Made by a program: the position numbers and the translations under genes. 6,451 nt of DNA from SAR92 clade bacterium (GTDB lineage Bacteria > Pseudomonadota > Gammaproteobacteria > Pseudomonadales > Porticoccaceae): assembly GCA_018607545.1 (NCBI GenBank), contig JABBBF010000117.1, positions 4,654 to 11,104 of the forward strand, written 5' to 3'. This document shows positions 1-6,451 of this stretch, piece after piece. The notes under the pieces are model-generated. The model saw only the letters and a list, made by a program, of their open reading frames with translations, was not told the origin of the DNA and did no database searches. The number at the start of each line of letters is the position of its first letter. The first letter of the stretch is position 1.

Positions 1-12
1 GAGTCAGTCTAG
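1..12 (+). other. possible 3' tail of an upstream gene
   Basis: Read in frame 1, the first bases give Glu-Ser-Val followed by a TAG stop at 10-12. This could be the end of the gene upstream of accD; in many gammaproteobacteria that neighbour is a tryptophan biosynthesis gene (trpA or trpF). Three codons are too few to identify any product, and the stop could equally be chance. Confidence 0.2.
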
Positions 13-37
13 AGCATTAATATTTTATCGAGATGGT

Positions 38-44
38 GAAAGGG
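38..44 (+). promoter_or_regulatory. ribosome binding site of accD
   Basis: The purine run GAAAGGG ends 6 bases before the ATG at 51. It contains AAGG complementary to the 3' end of 16S rRNA, at normal spacing, and supports the choice of that ATG. The rest of the 50-base leader is AT-rich (around 18-28), but I could not assign a convincing -35/-10 pair. Confidence 0.6.
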
Positions 45-50
45 TAATAA

Positions 51-923
51 ATGAATTGGTTGAAACGCATTCGACCCGCGGGTCCAGCGGCGGATAACAC
101 AGAACGTTCAAACGCTGTACCGGAGGGTCTTTGGAAAAAGTGTCCGAAATGTGCCTCCCCCCTGTATCGTCCAGAGCTTGAACGCAATCTCGATGTCTGC
201 CCGAAATGTGAACACCATATGCGTATTGGCGCTCGCCGCCGTCTGGATATATTCCTCGACAGCACTGGCCGCAGTGAAATTGCTGAAGAGGTCGAAGCCA
301 TTGATAGACTTAAATTCCGCGATGTTAAAAAATATAAAGACCGTTTGACCGATGCGCAAAAGAAAACCGGTGAGAAAGATGCCCTGGTTGCCATGAGCGG
401 TAGCGTCAAAGGTATTCCGGTAGTCGTAGTGGCCTTTGAGTTCGCTTTCCACGGTGGCTCTATGGGCTATGCAGTGGGTGAGAAATTTACCCGCGCAGCG
501 AAACTGGCACTGGCTGAAAACAAGCCGTTGATCTGCTTCTCCGCCACTGGTGGTGCGCGTATGCAGGAGGCCCTGATCTCGCTGATGCAGATGGCCAAGA
601 CCAGTGCAATTCTTGAGCGTTTAAAAGTAGCCGGTGTTCCCTATGTCTCGGTAATGACCGATCCAGTCTACGGCGGTGTATCTGCCAGTCTGGCCATGCT
701 CGGTGATTTAAATGTTGCCGAACCCGGTGCCCGTGCAGGCTTTGCCGGCCCGAATATTATTGAACAGACCATTCGCCAGAAACTGCCCAAGGGCTTTCAG
801 CGCAGTGAGTTCCTGTTGGAGAAGGGGCAGATCGATATGATTGTTGCGCGCCATGAAATGCGTGACCGTCTCGCCAGCATCCTCTCCAAGTTTGTCAATC
901 TGCCTGAACCCGCCGATGCCTGA
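51..923 (+). CDS. accD: acetyl-CoA carboxylase carboxyltransferase subunit beta
   Basis: AccD is the beta subunit of the carboxyltransferase half of cytosolic acetyl-CoA carboxylase. With AccA it transfers the carboxyl group from carboxybiotin on AccB to acetyl-CoA, giving malonyl-CoA for fatty acid synthesis. The 290-residue protein has the N-terminal zinc ribbon typical of bacterial AccD, with cysteines at 31, 34, 50 and 53. The crotonase-fold catalytic domain follows: FHGGSMG around 133-139, the signature [12 protein letters not shown] at 164-175, [11 protein letters not shown] at 203-213, and the conserved tail [12 protein letters not shown] at 248-259. These closely match the E. coli protein as I recall it, which is slightly longer (about 304 residues), the difference being at the C-terminal end. 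The ATG start has a good ribosome binding site and puts the zinc ribbon at the expected distance. The stop TGA lies inside the folC start region. No key residue is missing; the identification is firm. Confidence 0.97.
   Translation: MNWLKRIRPAGPAADNTERSNAVPEGLWKKCPKCASPLYRPELERNLDVCPKCEHHMRIGARRRLDIFLDSTGRSEIAEEVEAIDRLKFRDVKKYKDRLTDAQKKTGEKDALVAMSGSVKGIPVVVVAFEFAFHGGSMGYAVGEKFTRAAKLALAENKPLICFSATGGARMQEALISLMQMAKTSAILERLKVAGVPYVSVMTDPVYGGVSASLAMLGDLNVAEPGARAGFAGPNIIEQTIRQKLPKGFQRSEFLLEKGQIDMIVARHEMRDRLASILSKFVNLPEPADA
916..923 (+). other. 8-base accD/folC start-stop overlap
   Basis: The bases ATGCCTGA contain the folC ATG (916-918) and, in another frame, the accD TGA stop (921-923). No strong Shine-Dalgarno sequence precedes this ATG, so folC translation probably depends on ribosomes finishing accD. 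The coupling is inferred from the overlap and was not shown directly. Confidence 0.75.
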
Positions 924-2226
924 TCGCTGCCTGGCAGAGTGGTTGACTCTGCTGGAAGCTCGGCACCCCAGTGAAATTGACTTAGGACTAGATCGCGTCG
1001 CCGCGGTTTGGTCCGAGCTTATGGCGCGGCGTAAAAGCCGCCAAAATCCCATTCAGTTACCCACCGCTATTACCGTTGCCGGTACCAATGGCAAAGGCTC
1101 CTGTATTGCCAGTATGCAAGCGATTATGTTGCAGCATGGTTACCGGGTCGGTGCCACCACCTCGCCACATTTTATCGATTACAACGAGCGTATCTGTATT
1201 CAGGGGGAGGCGGTTTGCGATGCTGTGATTGTCAGCGCTTTCGCTGAGATCGAAGCGGCGCGAGCTGAGACCTCCCTGAGCTATTTTGAATTTGGTACCC
1301 TCGCTGCGCTGCTGGTTTTTGCCGATGCCGATCTGGATATTATGCTCCTTGAAGTGGGGCTGGGCGGGCGCCTCGACGCAATCAATATTATTGATGCGGA
1401 TGTTGCTGTGGTCTCCAGTATTGCCCTCGATCACCAGGCCTGGCTGGGTGATACTCGCGAACTGATTGCCGTTGAGAAGCTGGGTATTGCCCGCCCCGGT
1501 AGGCCGCTGCTGATCGGCGAGGCAGATAGTCCACAGGGTTTTGATCAGATGATTGCTGCCACTGGTGCCCGAGCGCTGCTGATTGATGTCGATTTTTCAC
1601 TGGATAGTCAGGCTGATCAGTTTAGCGCTGAGACACTGGCTGAGGATGGCCAGCCGCGGCGATTTAGAAATCTGCCGGCCCGTGGATTACTGCCAATTAA
1701 TAAAACACTGGCTATACAGGCGCTACTCTGTGCCGGTTTTGATCTAGAGGATGGCGCTGTCAGCGAAGCATTAAACAATCTCAGCCTTGCAGGACGCCAG
1801 CAGCAGCTCGACTTCAATGGCGTAAAGGTTATTCTTGATGTTGCCCACAACCCGGCAGCGGCCGTTGCCCTGGCAAATAATTTACCACCAATCACCGGGC
1901 GCTACAGCGCAGTTGCTTCGGTTTTATCGGACAAGGATTGGGTGGGGATTGTCGAGCCGCTGGCCGCTGTTTTCGACAGTTGGCATATCGCTGAAATAAG
2001 CGACACTGAAAGGGCGACTAAAGGCCAAACTTTGATCGAAGTGTTATACAATGCCGGTCTCTCTGGTACCTTGCACGAGGCAGTTGATGGTGGTCTGGAA
2101 AAGGCATTTTTAACTGCCCTTGAACAGGCCGGTACAGATGATACGCTGGTGGTGTTTGGTTCCTTTTATACGGTCTCGACAGTGCTAAAGTTAAAACAAC
2201 AATTAAAGCGGCAATTAGAAAAATAA
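916..2226 (+). CDS. folC: bifunctional dihydrofolate synthase / folylpolyglutamate synthase
   Basis: FolC is a cytosolic Mur-ligase-family enzyme. It adds glutamate to dihydropteroate to make dihydrofolate, then extends reduced folates with gamma-linked glutamates, using ATP. The 436-residue protein shows the ATP-binding P-loop GTNGKGS at 56-62, a TTSPHF folate-site motif at 81-86, and [12 protein letters not shown] at 146-157. [13 protein letters not shown] lies at 168-180 and a conserved EK at 187-188, where the family has its carbamylated lysine. The C-terminal domain has GRQQ at 293-296, DVAHNP at 308-313, LSDKD at 337-341 and VFGSFYTV at 413-420. The frame is open upstream with an earlier ATG at 841, but those 25 extra residues overlap accD and lack family resemblance. 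The ATG at 916 gives the normal N-terminus ([10 protein letters not shown]) and length. Gammaproteobacterial FolC proteins are usually bifunctional; substrate range here is inferred from that. Confidence 0.95.
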   Translation: MPDRCLAEWLTLLEARHPSEIDLGLDRVAAVWSELMARRKSRQNPIQLPTAITVAGTNGKGSCIASMQAIMLQHGYRVGATTSPHFIDYNERICIQGEAVCDAVIVSAFAEIEAARAETSLSYFEFGTLAALLVFADADLDIMLLEVGLGGRLDAINIIDADVAVVSSIALDHQAWLGDTRELIAVEKLGIARPGRPLLIGEADSPQGFDQMIAATGARALLIDVDFSLDSQADQFSAETLAEDGQPRRFRNLPARGLLPINKTLAIQALLCAGFDLEDGAVSEALNNLSLAGRQQQLDFNGVKVILDVAHNPAAAVALANNLPPITGRYSAVASVLSDKDWVGIVEPLAAVFDSWHIAEISDTERATKGQTLIEVLYNAGLSGTLHEAVDGGLEKAFLTALEQAGTDDTLVVFGSFYTVSTVLKLKQQLKRQLEK

Positions 2227-2243
2227 ATTGATGGGTTTGTTCA

Positions 2244-2765
2244 ATGAGTAATGGTTTACAGCAGCGAATTATTGGTGCTCTGGTTCTCGGTGCCCTGGGC
2301 TTGATTATCCTGCCGATTATCTTTGACTTTGCCGACCCGTTAAAAATTGATCGCACCAGTAAGTTACCCCCGGCCCCCGAAATTAAACCTATAGATGTCG
2401 CCAAAGCCCAGCGCCCGGATAGCTCGGCAAAACTGGGCGAAACAGACAGCCTGTTCGATACCGCCAAATCACAGCCGACCGTTGACTCCAGTGAAAAGTT
2501 TTACGGTCTCGATGAAAACGATCTGCCCCGCGCCTGGGTTCTGCAGGCCGGCAGTTTTGAAGAAAAAGGTAAAGCTGAAAACCTGATGCAACAGCTGCGC
2601 GATAGCGGCTCTAAAGCCTTTGTGAAGAAGGCGATGATTGATAATAAGACTTTTTACCGGGTTTATGTTGGTCCCAAAGTGGACAAGCGCAGGGCAATGG
2701 CAGAGAAGACGAGGATTGATAGCAAATTCTCTACTGATGCGATTGTGCTGCAATATATACCCTAG
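2244..2765 (+). CDS. dedD: SPOR domain cell-division protein, DedD-like
   Basis: This 173-residue protein has the layout of a DedD-type divisome protein. A short cytoplasmic N-terminus is followed by one membrane helix at about 8-28 (hydrophobic, rich in I, L and G). A periplasmic linker rich in Pro, Asp, Lys and Ser spans about 30-94, and a C-terminal SPOR domain covers about 96-173. The SPOR domain begins WVLQAGSF (98-105) and contains FYRVYVGP (137-144), the typical beta strands of the fold. SPOR domains bind septal peptidoglycan stripped of stem peptides. The position between folC and cvpA is the same as E. coli dedD, supporting the name; E. coli DedD is longer (about 220 residues), so the linker here seems shorter. 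The 17-base gap after folC holds only a weak GATGGG ribosome site. The nearby ATG at 2231 is out of frame. Family is firm; exact orthology is inferred from position. Confidence 0.87.
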   Translation: MSNGLQQRIIGALVLGALGLIILPIIFDFADPLKIDRTSKLPPAPEIKPIDVAKAQRPDSSAKLGETDSLFDTAKSQPTVDSSEKFYGLDENDLPRAWVLQAGSFEEKGKAENLMQQLRDSGSKAFVKKAMIDNKTFYRVYVGPKVDKRRAMAEKTRIDSKFSTDAIVLQYIP

Positions 2766-2786
2766 GAGCCTGATTTCAGGTCTTTT

Positions 2787-2795
2787 GGAAGAGAG
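2787..2795 (+). promoter_or_regulatory. ribosome binding site of cvpA
   Basis: The purine stretch GGAAGAGAG sits 7 bases before the ATG at 2803 and fixes that start. The 37-base gap (2766-2802) holds no recognisable PurR-type operator, unlike the purF operon of E. coli, where PurR acts upstream of cvpA. Confidence 0.6.
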
Positions 2796-2802
2796 TGATT
2801 GA

Positions 2803-3306
2803 ATGACAGAGATAGTGGCAGCAGACTGGGTGATCGTTGGCATACTGGCCATCTCATCGCTGATCAGTTTGGTGCGAGGTTTTGTCAAAGAGGCGATGTC
2901 ATTGGTTATCTGGCTGACTGCTTTCGCGGTGGCCATGAACTTTAAAGAGCCAGTGGCTGATCTATTGATCAACTTTATAAATCTGGCATCCCTAAGGCAG
3001 TTGGCTGCCTGGGGACTGTTATTTTTCGGCACCTTGTTGCTGGGTAGTGTGGTTAATTATTTATTGGGGAAACTGGTTAGCTCGACGGGATTGAGCGGAA
3101 CAGACAGGATGTTAGGACTGATTTTTGGAGTTTTCCGGGGACTGTTGATTGTGTTGGCGCTGGTAATTATTTTACCCAAGGCGCTACCGGTCGATCAGGA
3201 TTCCTGGTGGCAGGCATCGGCGCTAATTCCTGAATTCCAGAGTTTTGCAGACTGGGGAGCAGAGACAGCCGCGGCGGTTAAAGATTTTATAATGGGTTGG
3301 GTCTAA
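2803..3306 (+). CDS. cvpA: CvpA family inner-membrane protein
   Basis: CvpA is a small integral inner-membrane protein, named for its need in colicin V production in E. coli; its molecular activity is not well defined. The 167-residue protein shows about four hydrophobic segments: roughly 8-24, 30-46, 66-88 and 103-125. It carries the family hallmarks: an Arg-Gly-Phe after the first segment (25-27) followed by KEAMSLVIW (29-37), and the motif DRMLGLIFGVFRG at 101-113 leading into the last helix. The C-terminal tail (about 128-167) is more polar, with several Trp and acidic residues. The length is close to that of E. coli CvpA. It lies 37 bases after the SPOR gene and only 3 bases before purF, the conserved gammaproteobacterial order. 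Family and gene name are well supported by both sequence and neighbours. Confidence 0.92.
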   Translation: MTEIVAADWVIVGILAISSLISLVRGFVKEAMSLVIWLTAFAVAMNFKEPVADLLINFINLASLRQLAAWGLLFFGTLLLGSVVNYLLGKLVSSTGLSGTDRMLGLIFGVFRGLLIVLALVIILPKALPVDQDSWWQASALIPEFQSFADWGAETAAAVKDFIMGWV

Positions 3307-3309
3307 AAG

Positions 3310-4845
3310 ATGTGCGGTGTAGTAGGAATTTCTGGAACTTCGAGTGTTAATTTACGGCTTTACGATGCCTTGACCATGCTGCAGCATCGCGGTCAGGATG
3401 CCGCTGGCATTGTCACAGAAGCTAATGGCGAGCTTCATCAGTGCAAGGGCGAAGGTCTGGCACGGGATGTATTCCGCCGCAGTCATATGATGCGTCTGGT
3501 CGGCAATGTAGGTATTGGCCATGTTCGCTATCCCACTGCAGGTAGTTCCGGTCCAGCGCTGGCACAGCCGCTCTATGTAAACTCGCCCTACGGTATTTTT
3601 ATTGCCCACAACGGCAATCTGACTAATGCCGATGAGCTGCGTGCGCATATTTTCCGCGCAGATCTGCGTCATCTCAATACGGATTCAGATTCCGAAGTAC
3701 TGCTCAATGTCTTTGCCCATGAGCTGCAGGCGCGTCGTAAACTGGAACCCACCAGCGATGATATTTTTGCCGCAGTAGAGCAGGTGCATAAACGCTGTCG
3801 CGGTGCCTATGCGGTGGTTGGCCTGATCGCCAACTACGGTATGTTTGCCTTTCGTGATCCCAATGGGATTCGCCCCCTGTGCTTTGGCAAGCGCAAGACT
3901 GAAGCCGGTATTGAATACGCGGTGGTCTCGGAATCTGTAGTTCTCGATAGTCTTGGTTTCGAGCTAATCCGCGATCTTGCCCCCGGTGAAGCCTTGTTTG
4001 TCGATACCAGCGGTAAGATTCATCTTCAGCAATGTGCCACGGAACCGGAGCTGGTGCCCTGTATTTTTGAGCATGTCTACTTTGCCCGCCCCGATTCACT
4101 GATCGACAATATTTCCGTCTATAAATGCCGGCTGCGCATGGGTGAAAAGCTCGCGGAAAAAGTCCTCCGCCTCAGGCCCGATCACGATATTGATGTAGTT
4201 ATTCCGATTCCCGATACCAGTCGTGTATCCGCCCAGGCGATGGCCGAAACACTGGGCGTTAAACTCCGTGAAGGCTTTATGAAGAACCGCTATATAGGCC
4301 GTACCTTTATTATGCCAGGGCAGACCGAACGCAAAAAATCTGTGCGCCAAAAGCTCAATGCCGTAAAGCTTGAGTTCGCAGGTAAGAATGTTCTGTTAGT
4401 CGACGATTCAATTGTTCGCGGCACCACCTCCCAGGAAATTATCCAGATGGCTCGCGATGCCGGCGCTAAAAAAGTCTATATGGCTTCAGCGGCTCCAGGT
4501 GTTCGCTACCCCAATGTCTATGGTATCGATATGCCCTCGGCCTCAGAGCTTATTGCTCACGGTCGCAGCGATGCAGAGGTTGGTGAGTTGATCGGTGCCG
4601 ACTGGATTGTCTATCAGGATCTGCAGGATTTGATTGATGCTGGCGCTGAGGGTAACGACAGTATTAAACGTTTTGAATGTTCGGTCTTCGATGGCCAATA
4701 TGTGACTGGCGATGTAGATAAAGCCTATCTGGATCGTATCGAAGCCCTGCGCAATGACTCTGCAAAACAGAAAGCAGATGTTAGTATTGAACCTAAGAAT
4801 GGGCAGGTTATTGGTATTCACAACAATAACAGCGCGACTAACTAG
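3310..4845 (+). CDS. purF: amidophosphoribosyltransferase
   Basis: PurF catalyses the committed step of purine synthesis: PRPP plus glutamine gives phosphoribosylamine, glutamate and pyrophosphate. The 511-residue protein has an N-terminal class II glutaminase domain. Its nucleophile is Cys2 (MCGVVGISG), so removal of Met1 exposes it; this also fixes the start, with no leader peptide as in the Bacillus type. Other glutaminase features are HRGQDAAGI (26-34), HVRYPTAG (71-78, Arg73 for glutamine), NGN (101-103) and Asp127. The phosphoribosyltransferase domain has the flexible loop [10 protein letters not shown] (325-334) and the PRPP-binding [14 protein letters not shown] (361-374), plus [12 protein letters not shown] (455-466). 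Length is near that of E. coli PurF (505). It follows cvpA by 3 bases without a strong ribosome site, suggesting coupling. No catalytic residue is missing; the polar tail after about 485 is poorly conserved in the family. Confidence 0.97.
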   Translation: MCGVVGISGTSSVNLRLYDALTMLQHRGQDAAGIVTEANGELHQCKGEGLARDVFRRSHMMRLVGNVGIGHVRYPTAGSSGPALAQPLYVNSPYGIFIAHNGNLTNADELRAHIFRADLRHLNTDSDSEVLLNVFAHELQARRKLEPTSDDIFAAVEQVHKRCRGAYAVVGLIANYGMFAFRDPNGIRPLCFGKRKTEAGIEYAVVSESVVLDSLGFELIRDLAPGEALFVDTSGKIHLQQCATEPELVPCIFEHVYFARPDSLIDNISVYKCRLRMGEKLAEKVLRLRPDHDIDVVIPIPDTSRVSAQAMAETLGVKLREGFMKNRYIGRTFIMPGQTERKKSVRQKLNAVKLEFAGKNVLLVDDSIVRGTTSQEIIQMARDAGAKKVYMASAAPGVRYPNVYGIDMPSASELIAHGRSDAEVGELIGADWIVYQDLQDLIDAGAEGNDSIKRFECSVFDGQYVTGDVDKAYLDRIEALRNDSAKQKADVSIEPKNGQVIGIHNNNSATN

Positions 4846-4888
4846 TAATTTTAGAAAAAGCTTTTAGAGATAAATTTCGGGATTAACC

Positions 4889-6073
4889 ATGTCAGCTCAG
4901 GATGATAAGTTACAGCAGGATACCCTCGCGATTCGTGGCGGCTATGAGCGCAGCCATGAAAATGAACATTCAGAAGCCCTTTTCCTGACCTCGAGCTATG
5001 TGTTTGAAAATGCCGAAATGGCCGCCAGGCATTTTAGTAATGAAGTAGAGGGCAATGTTTACTCCCGTTACACCAATCCAACCGTACGCACTTTTGAAGA
5101 GCGACTGGCGGCGATGGAAGAGGGCGAGCAGGCGGTTGCTACAGCTTCTGGAATGGCGGCAACCCTCAGTGTGATTATGGCTCTGTTGCAATCCGGCGAC
5201 CATCTTATCTGCTCTCAGGATGTTTTTGGCAGTACCAGGGTGATGCTCAATAACTACATCACCAAATTTGGTGTTGAGGTTACCTATGTGCCGTTGACCG
5301 ATCTGGATAGCTGGCAGCAGGCAGTACAGCCGAATACCAAAATGCTGTTCTGCGAGACGCCATCTAACCCCATGTCTGAAATTGCCGATCTGGAAGCACT
5401 GTCGGCAATCTCAAAACAGGCCGGTGCACTGTTTGTGGTGGATAACTGTTTCTGTACGCCGGTACTGCAAAAGCCATTGCGCTGGGGCGCGGATATTGTT
5501 GTTCATTCAGCGACCAAATATCTCGATGGTCAGGGCCGCTGCCTCGGTGGTGCCGTGGTTGGCAGCAGTGAATTGATGGATAAGCTGGTCGGCTTCCTGC
5601 GCGCTGCCGGTCCAGCCATGAGTCCATTTAATGCCTGGGTATTTCTCAAGGGTCTCGAGACACTGCGTATTCGTATGCAGGCTCATTCAGCAAATGCTGC
5701 GGCACTGGCTGAATGGCTCAATGCTCATCCCAAAGTGAGTAAAGTCTTCTATGCCGGTCTTGAAGATCATCCCGGTCATCAACTGGCGAAAAAACAGCAG
5801 AGTGATTTTGGCGGTGTGGTTTCATTTACAGTCGAAGGTGGTCGTGAACAGGCCTGGCGTGTGCTCGACAGTACAAAAGTCATCTCACTGACGGCTAATC
5901 TCGGTGATACAAAAACTACCATAGTCCATCCTGCAACGACCACCCATGGCCGCCTCAATGACGAGGATCGCCAGCAGGCCGGTATTACCGATAATTTGAT
6001 CCGTGTTGCCGTGGGGTTGGAGGATATTGTCGATATTAAGAATGATCTAAAACGCGGTTTAGACCTTATATAA
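4889..6073 (+). CDS. metZ: O-succinylhomoserine sulfhydrylase
   Basis: MetZ is a PLP enzyme of the Cys/Met metabolism family. It joins O-succinylhomoserine and sulfide to give homocysteine, bypassing the cystathionine route of MetB and MetC. The 394-residue protein has the phosphate-binding YSRYTNPT (58-65), ASGMAA (86-91), ETPSNP (156-161) and VVDNCFCTP (183-191, with the Asp that pairs with the PLP ring nitrogen). The Schiff-base lysine is Lys210 in [11 protein letters not shown] (207-217). [20 protein letters not shown] (336-355) and the ending [20 protein letters not shown] are characteristic of MetZ rather than MetB. Placement straight after purF matches Pseudomonas metZ. The 43-base gap from purF is AT-rich with only a weak GGGA ribosome site (4879-4882). 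MetB or an O-acetylhomoserine enzyme are the alternatives; acyl-group preference is inferred from similarity and context only. Confidence 0.92.
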   Translation: MSAQDDKLQQDTLAIRGGYERSHENEHSEALFLTSSYVFENAEMAARHFSNEVEGNVYSRYTNPTVRTFEERLAAMEEGEQAVATASGMAATLSVIMALLQSGDHLICSQDVFGSTRVMLNNYITKFGVEVTYVPLTDLDSWQQAVQPNTKMLFCETPSNPMSEIADLEALSAISKQAGALFVVDNCFCTPVLQKPLRWGADIVVHSATKYLDGQGRCLGGAVVGSSELMDKLVGFLRAAGPAMSPFNAWVFLKGLETLRIRMQAHSANAAALAEWLNAHPKVSKVFYAGLEDHPGHQLAKKQQSDFGGVVSFTVEGGREQAWRVLDSTKVISLTANLGDTKTTIVHPATTTHGRLNDEDRQQAGITDNLIRVAVGLEDIVDIKNDLKRGLDLI

Positions 6074-6095
6074 GCTGTATAGGTTTAAAAATAGC

Positions 6096-6100
6096 GAGGT
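6096..6100 (+). promoter_or_regulatory. ribosome binding site of msrA
   Basis: GAGGT lies 7 bases before the ATG at 6108 and is the clearest Shine-Dalgarno match in the window. It favours that ATG over the in-frame ATG two codons later at 6114. The 35-base gap after metZ shows no terminator hairpin. Confidence 0.65.
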
Positions 6101-6107
6101 CGTTAAA

Positions 6108-6451
6108 ATGTCCATGTTAATTCTTCCTTCCGCGGATCAGGCGCTGCCGGGACGCGACGCTATAATGCCGGTCAGCAATGCCCATTATGTTACTGGTCAG
6201 CCGCTAAAGCCGCCGTTTGCCGATGGTTTACGCTGGGTAATCTTTGGTATGGGATGTTTCTGGGGTGCTGAGCGACGCTTCTGGGAGCAGCCTGGTGTTA
6301 TTACCACAGCCGCTGGTTATGCCGGTGGTTTTACTGCAAATCCTACTTACGAAGAGGCCTGTTCAGGTCTAACCGGTCATTCGGAAGTGGTACTGGTAGT
6401 TTTTGATCCCCAGAAAACCACCCTTAATAATCTTCTCGCAGTGTTTTGGGA
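6108..6451 (+). CDS. msrA: peptide methionine sulfoxide reductase MsrA (5' part, cut by window edge)
   Basis: MsrA reduces the S-epimer of methionine sulfoxide, free or in proteins, back to methionine, repairing oxidative damage in the cytosol; electrons normally come from thioredoxin. Translation from 6108 gives 114 complete codons with no stop before the window ends. The catalytic motif GCFWGAER is at 49-56 with the nucleophile Cys50. TAAGYAGG (67-74), [16 protein letters not shown] (78-93) and the final AVFW (111-114) follow the family. The N-terminal extension with [11 protein letters not shown] (12-22) resembles the long, enterobacterial-type MsrA (about 210 residues in E. coli), so roughly half the protein is present. 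The resolving cysteines, expected near the C-terminus, are outside the window. It sits 35 bases after metZ on the same strand; shared transcription is possible but not shown. Confidence 0.93.
   Translation, partial: MSMLILPSADQALPGRDAIMPVSNAHYVTGQPLKPPFADGLRWVIFGMGCFWGAERRFWEQPGVITTAAGYAGGFTANPTYEEACSGLTGHSEVVLVVFDPQKTTLNNLLAVFW

Noticed and set aside
151..348. 65-codon + strand open frame inside accD
   Set aside because: It is an out-of-frame reading of the accD zinc-ribbon region, with no ribosome binding site and no family resemblance.
17..409. 130-codon open frame on the - strand opposite accD
   Set aside because: It lies wholly or almost wholly antisense to a firmly identified accD, its translation is Arg/Ser-rich without any recognisable domain, and it has no supporting start site.
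2769..2780. Inverted repeat CCTGATTTCAGG just after the SPOR gene
   Set aside because: The arms are only 5 bases with a 2-base centre, too tight for a hairpin loop, and no T-run follows, so it is not a terminator. It could be a chance palindrome.
2766..2802. Possible PurR operator before cvpA-purF
   Set aside because: No sequence resembling the PurR box (ACGCAAACGTTTGCGT-like) is present in the gap.
2469..3032. 187-codon open frame on the - strand crossing the SPOR-cvpA junction
   Set aside because: It is the longest antisense frame but runs opposite two well-supported genes and resembles no family. Its length is explained by chance in the shadow of coding sequence.
4846..4888. Possible SAM riboswitch or other methionine-responsive leader before metZ
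   Set aside because: At 43 bases the gap is too short for known SAM riboswitch classes I considered (SAM-I in particular), and no matching stems are visible.
6065..6074. Perfect 10-base palindrome CTTATATAAG at the metZ stop codon
   Set aside because: It is short, AT-rich and mostly inside the metZ coding end. There is no loop or following T-run, so neither a terminator nor a known operator is supported.

Overview
The window reads as one dense, same-strand block of core metabolic genes from a gammaproteobacterium. Six complete genes and one gene cut by the right edge are all on the + strand: accD, folC, a dedD-like SPOR gene, cvpA, purF, metZ and the 5' part of msrA. The order accD-folC-SPOR-cvpA-purF is the one known from Escherichia coli (accD-folC-dedD-cvpA-purF). 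The metZ gene directly after purF is the arrangement known from Pseudomonas and relatives. By eye the base composition is moderate (about half GC). This fits a non-enteric gammaproteobacterium, possibly a marine lineage near Pseudomonadales/Cellvibrionales, but the exact taxon is an inference and cannot be settled from the sequence alone.

Layout: positions 1-50 hold an accD leader with a ribosome binding site, and possibly the last codons of an upstream gene ending at 12. AccD (51-923) overlaps folC (916-2226) by 8 bases. A 17-base gap leads to the SPOR gene (2244-2765), then 37 bases to cvpA (2803-3306), then 3 bases to purF (3310-4845). A 43-base gap precedes metZ (4889-6073), and a 35-base gap with a good ribosome binding site precedes msrA (6108 to the window edge). 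No stretch over 50 bases lacks a gene, and I see no terminator hairpin, so at least accD to purF looks like one transcription unit.

Function: AccD makes the first committed step of fatty acid synthesis as part of acetyl-CoA carboxylase. FolC polyglutamates folate, which supplies one-carbon units for purine and methionine synthesis. PurF commits PRPP to purine synthesis. MetZ makes homocysteine by direct sulfhydrylation, and MsrA repairs oxidised methionine. The SPOR protein (cell division) and CvpA (inner membrane) are the envelope members of the cluster.

I looked for an undescribed system and did not find one. There are no mobile elements, CRISPR arrays, RNA genes, long repeats, frameshifts or broken genes. 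The findings listed are modest points about gene starts, translational coupling and gene order.
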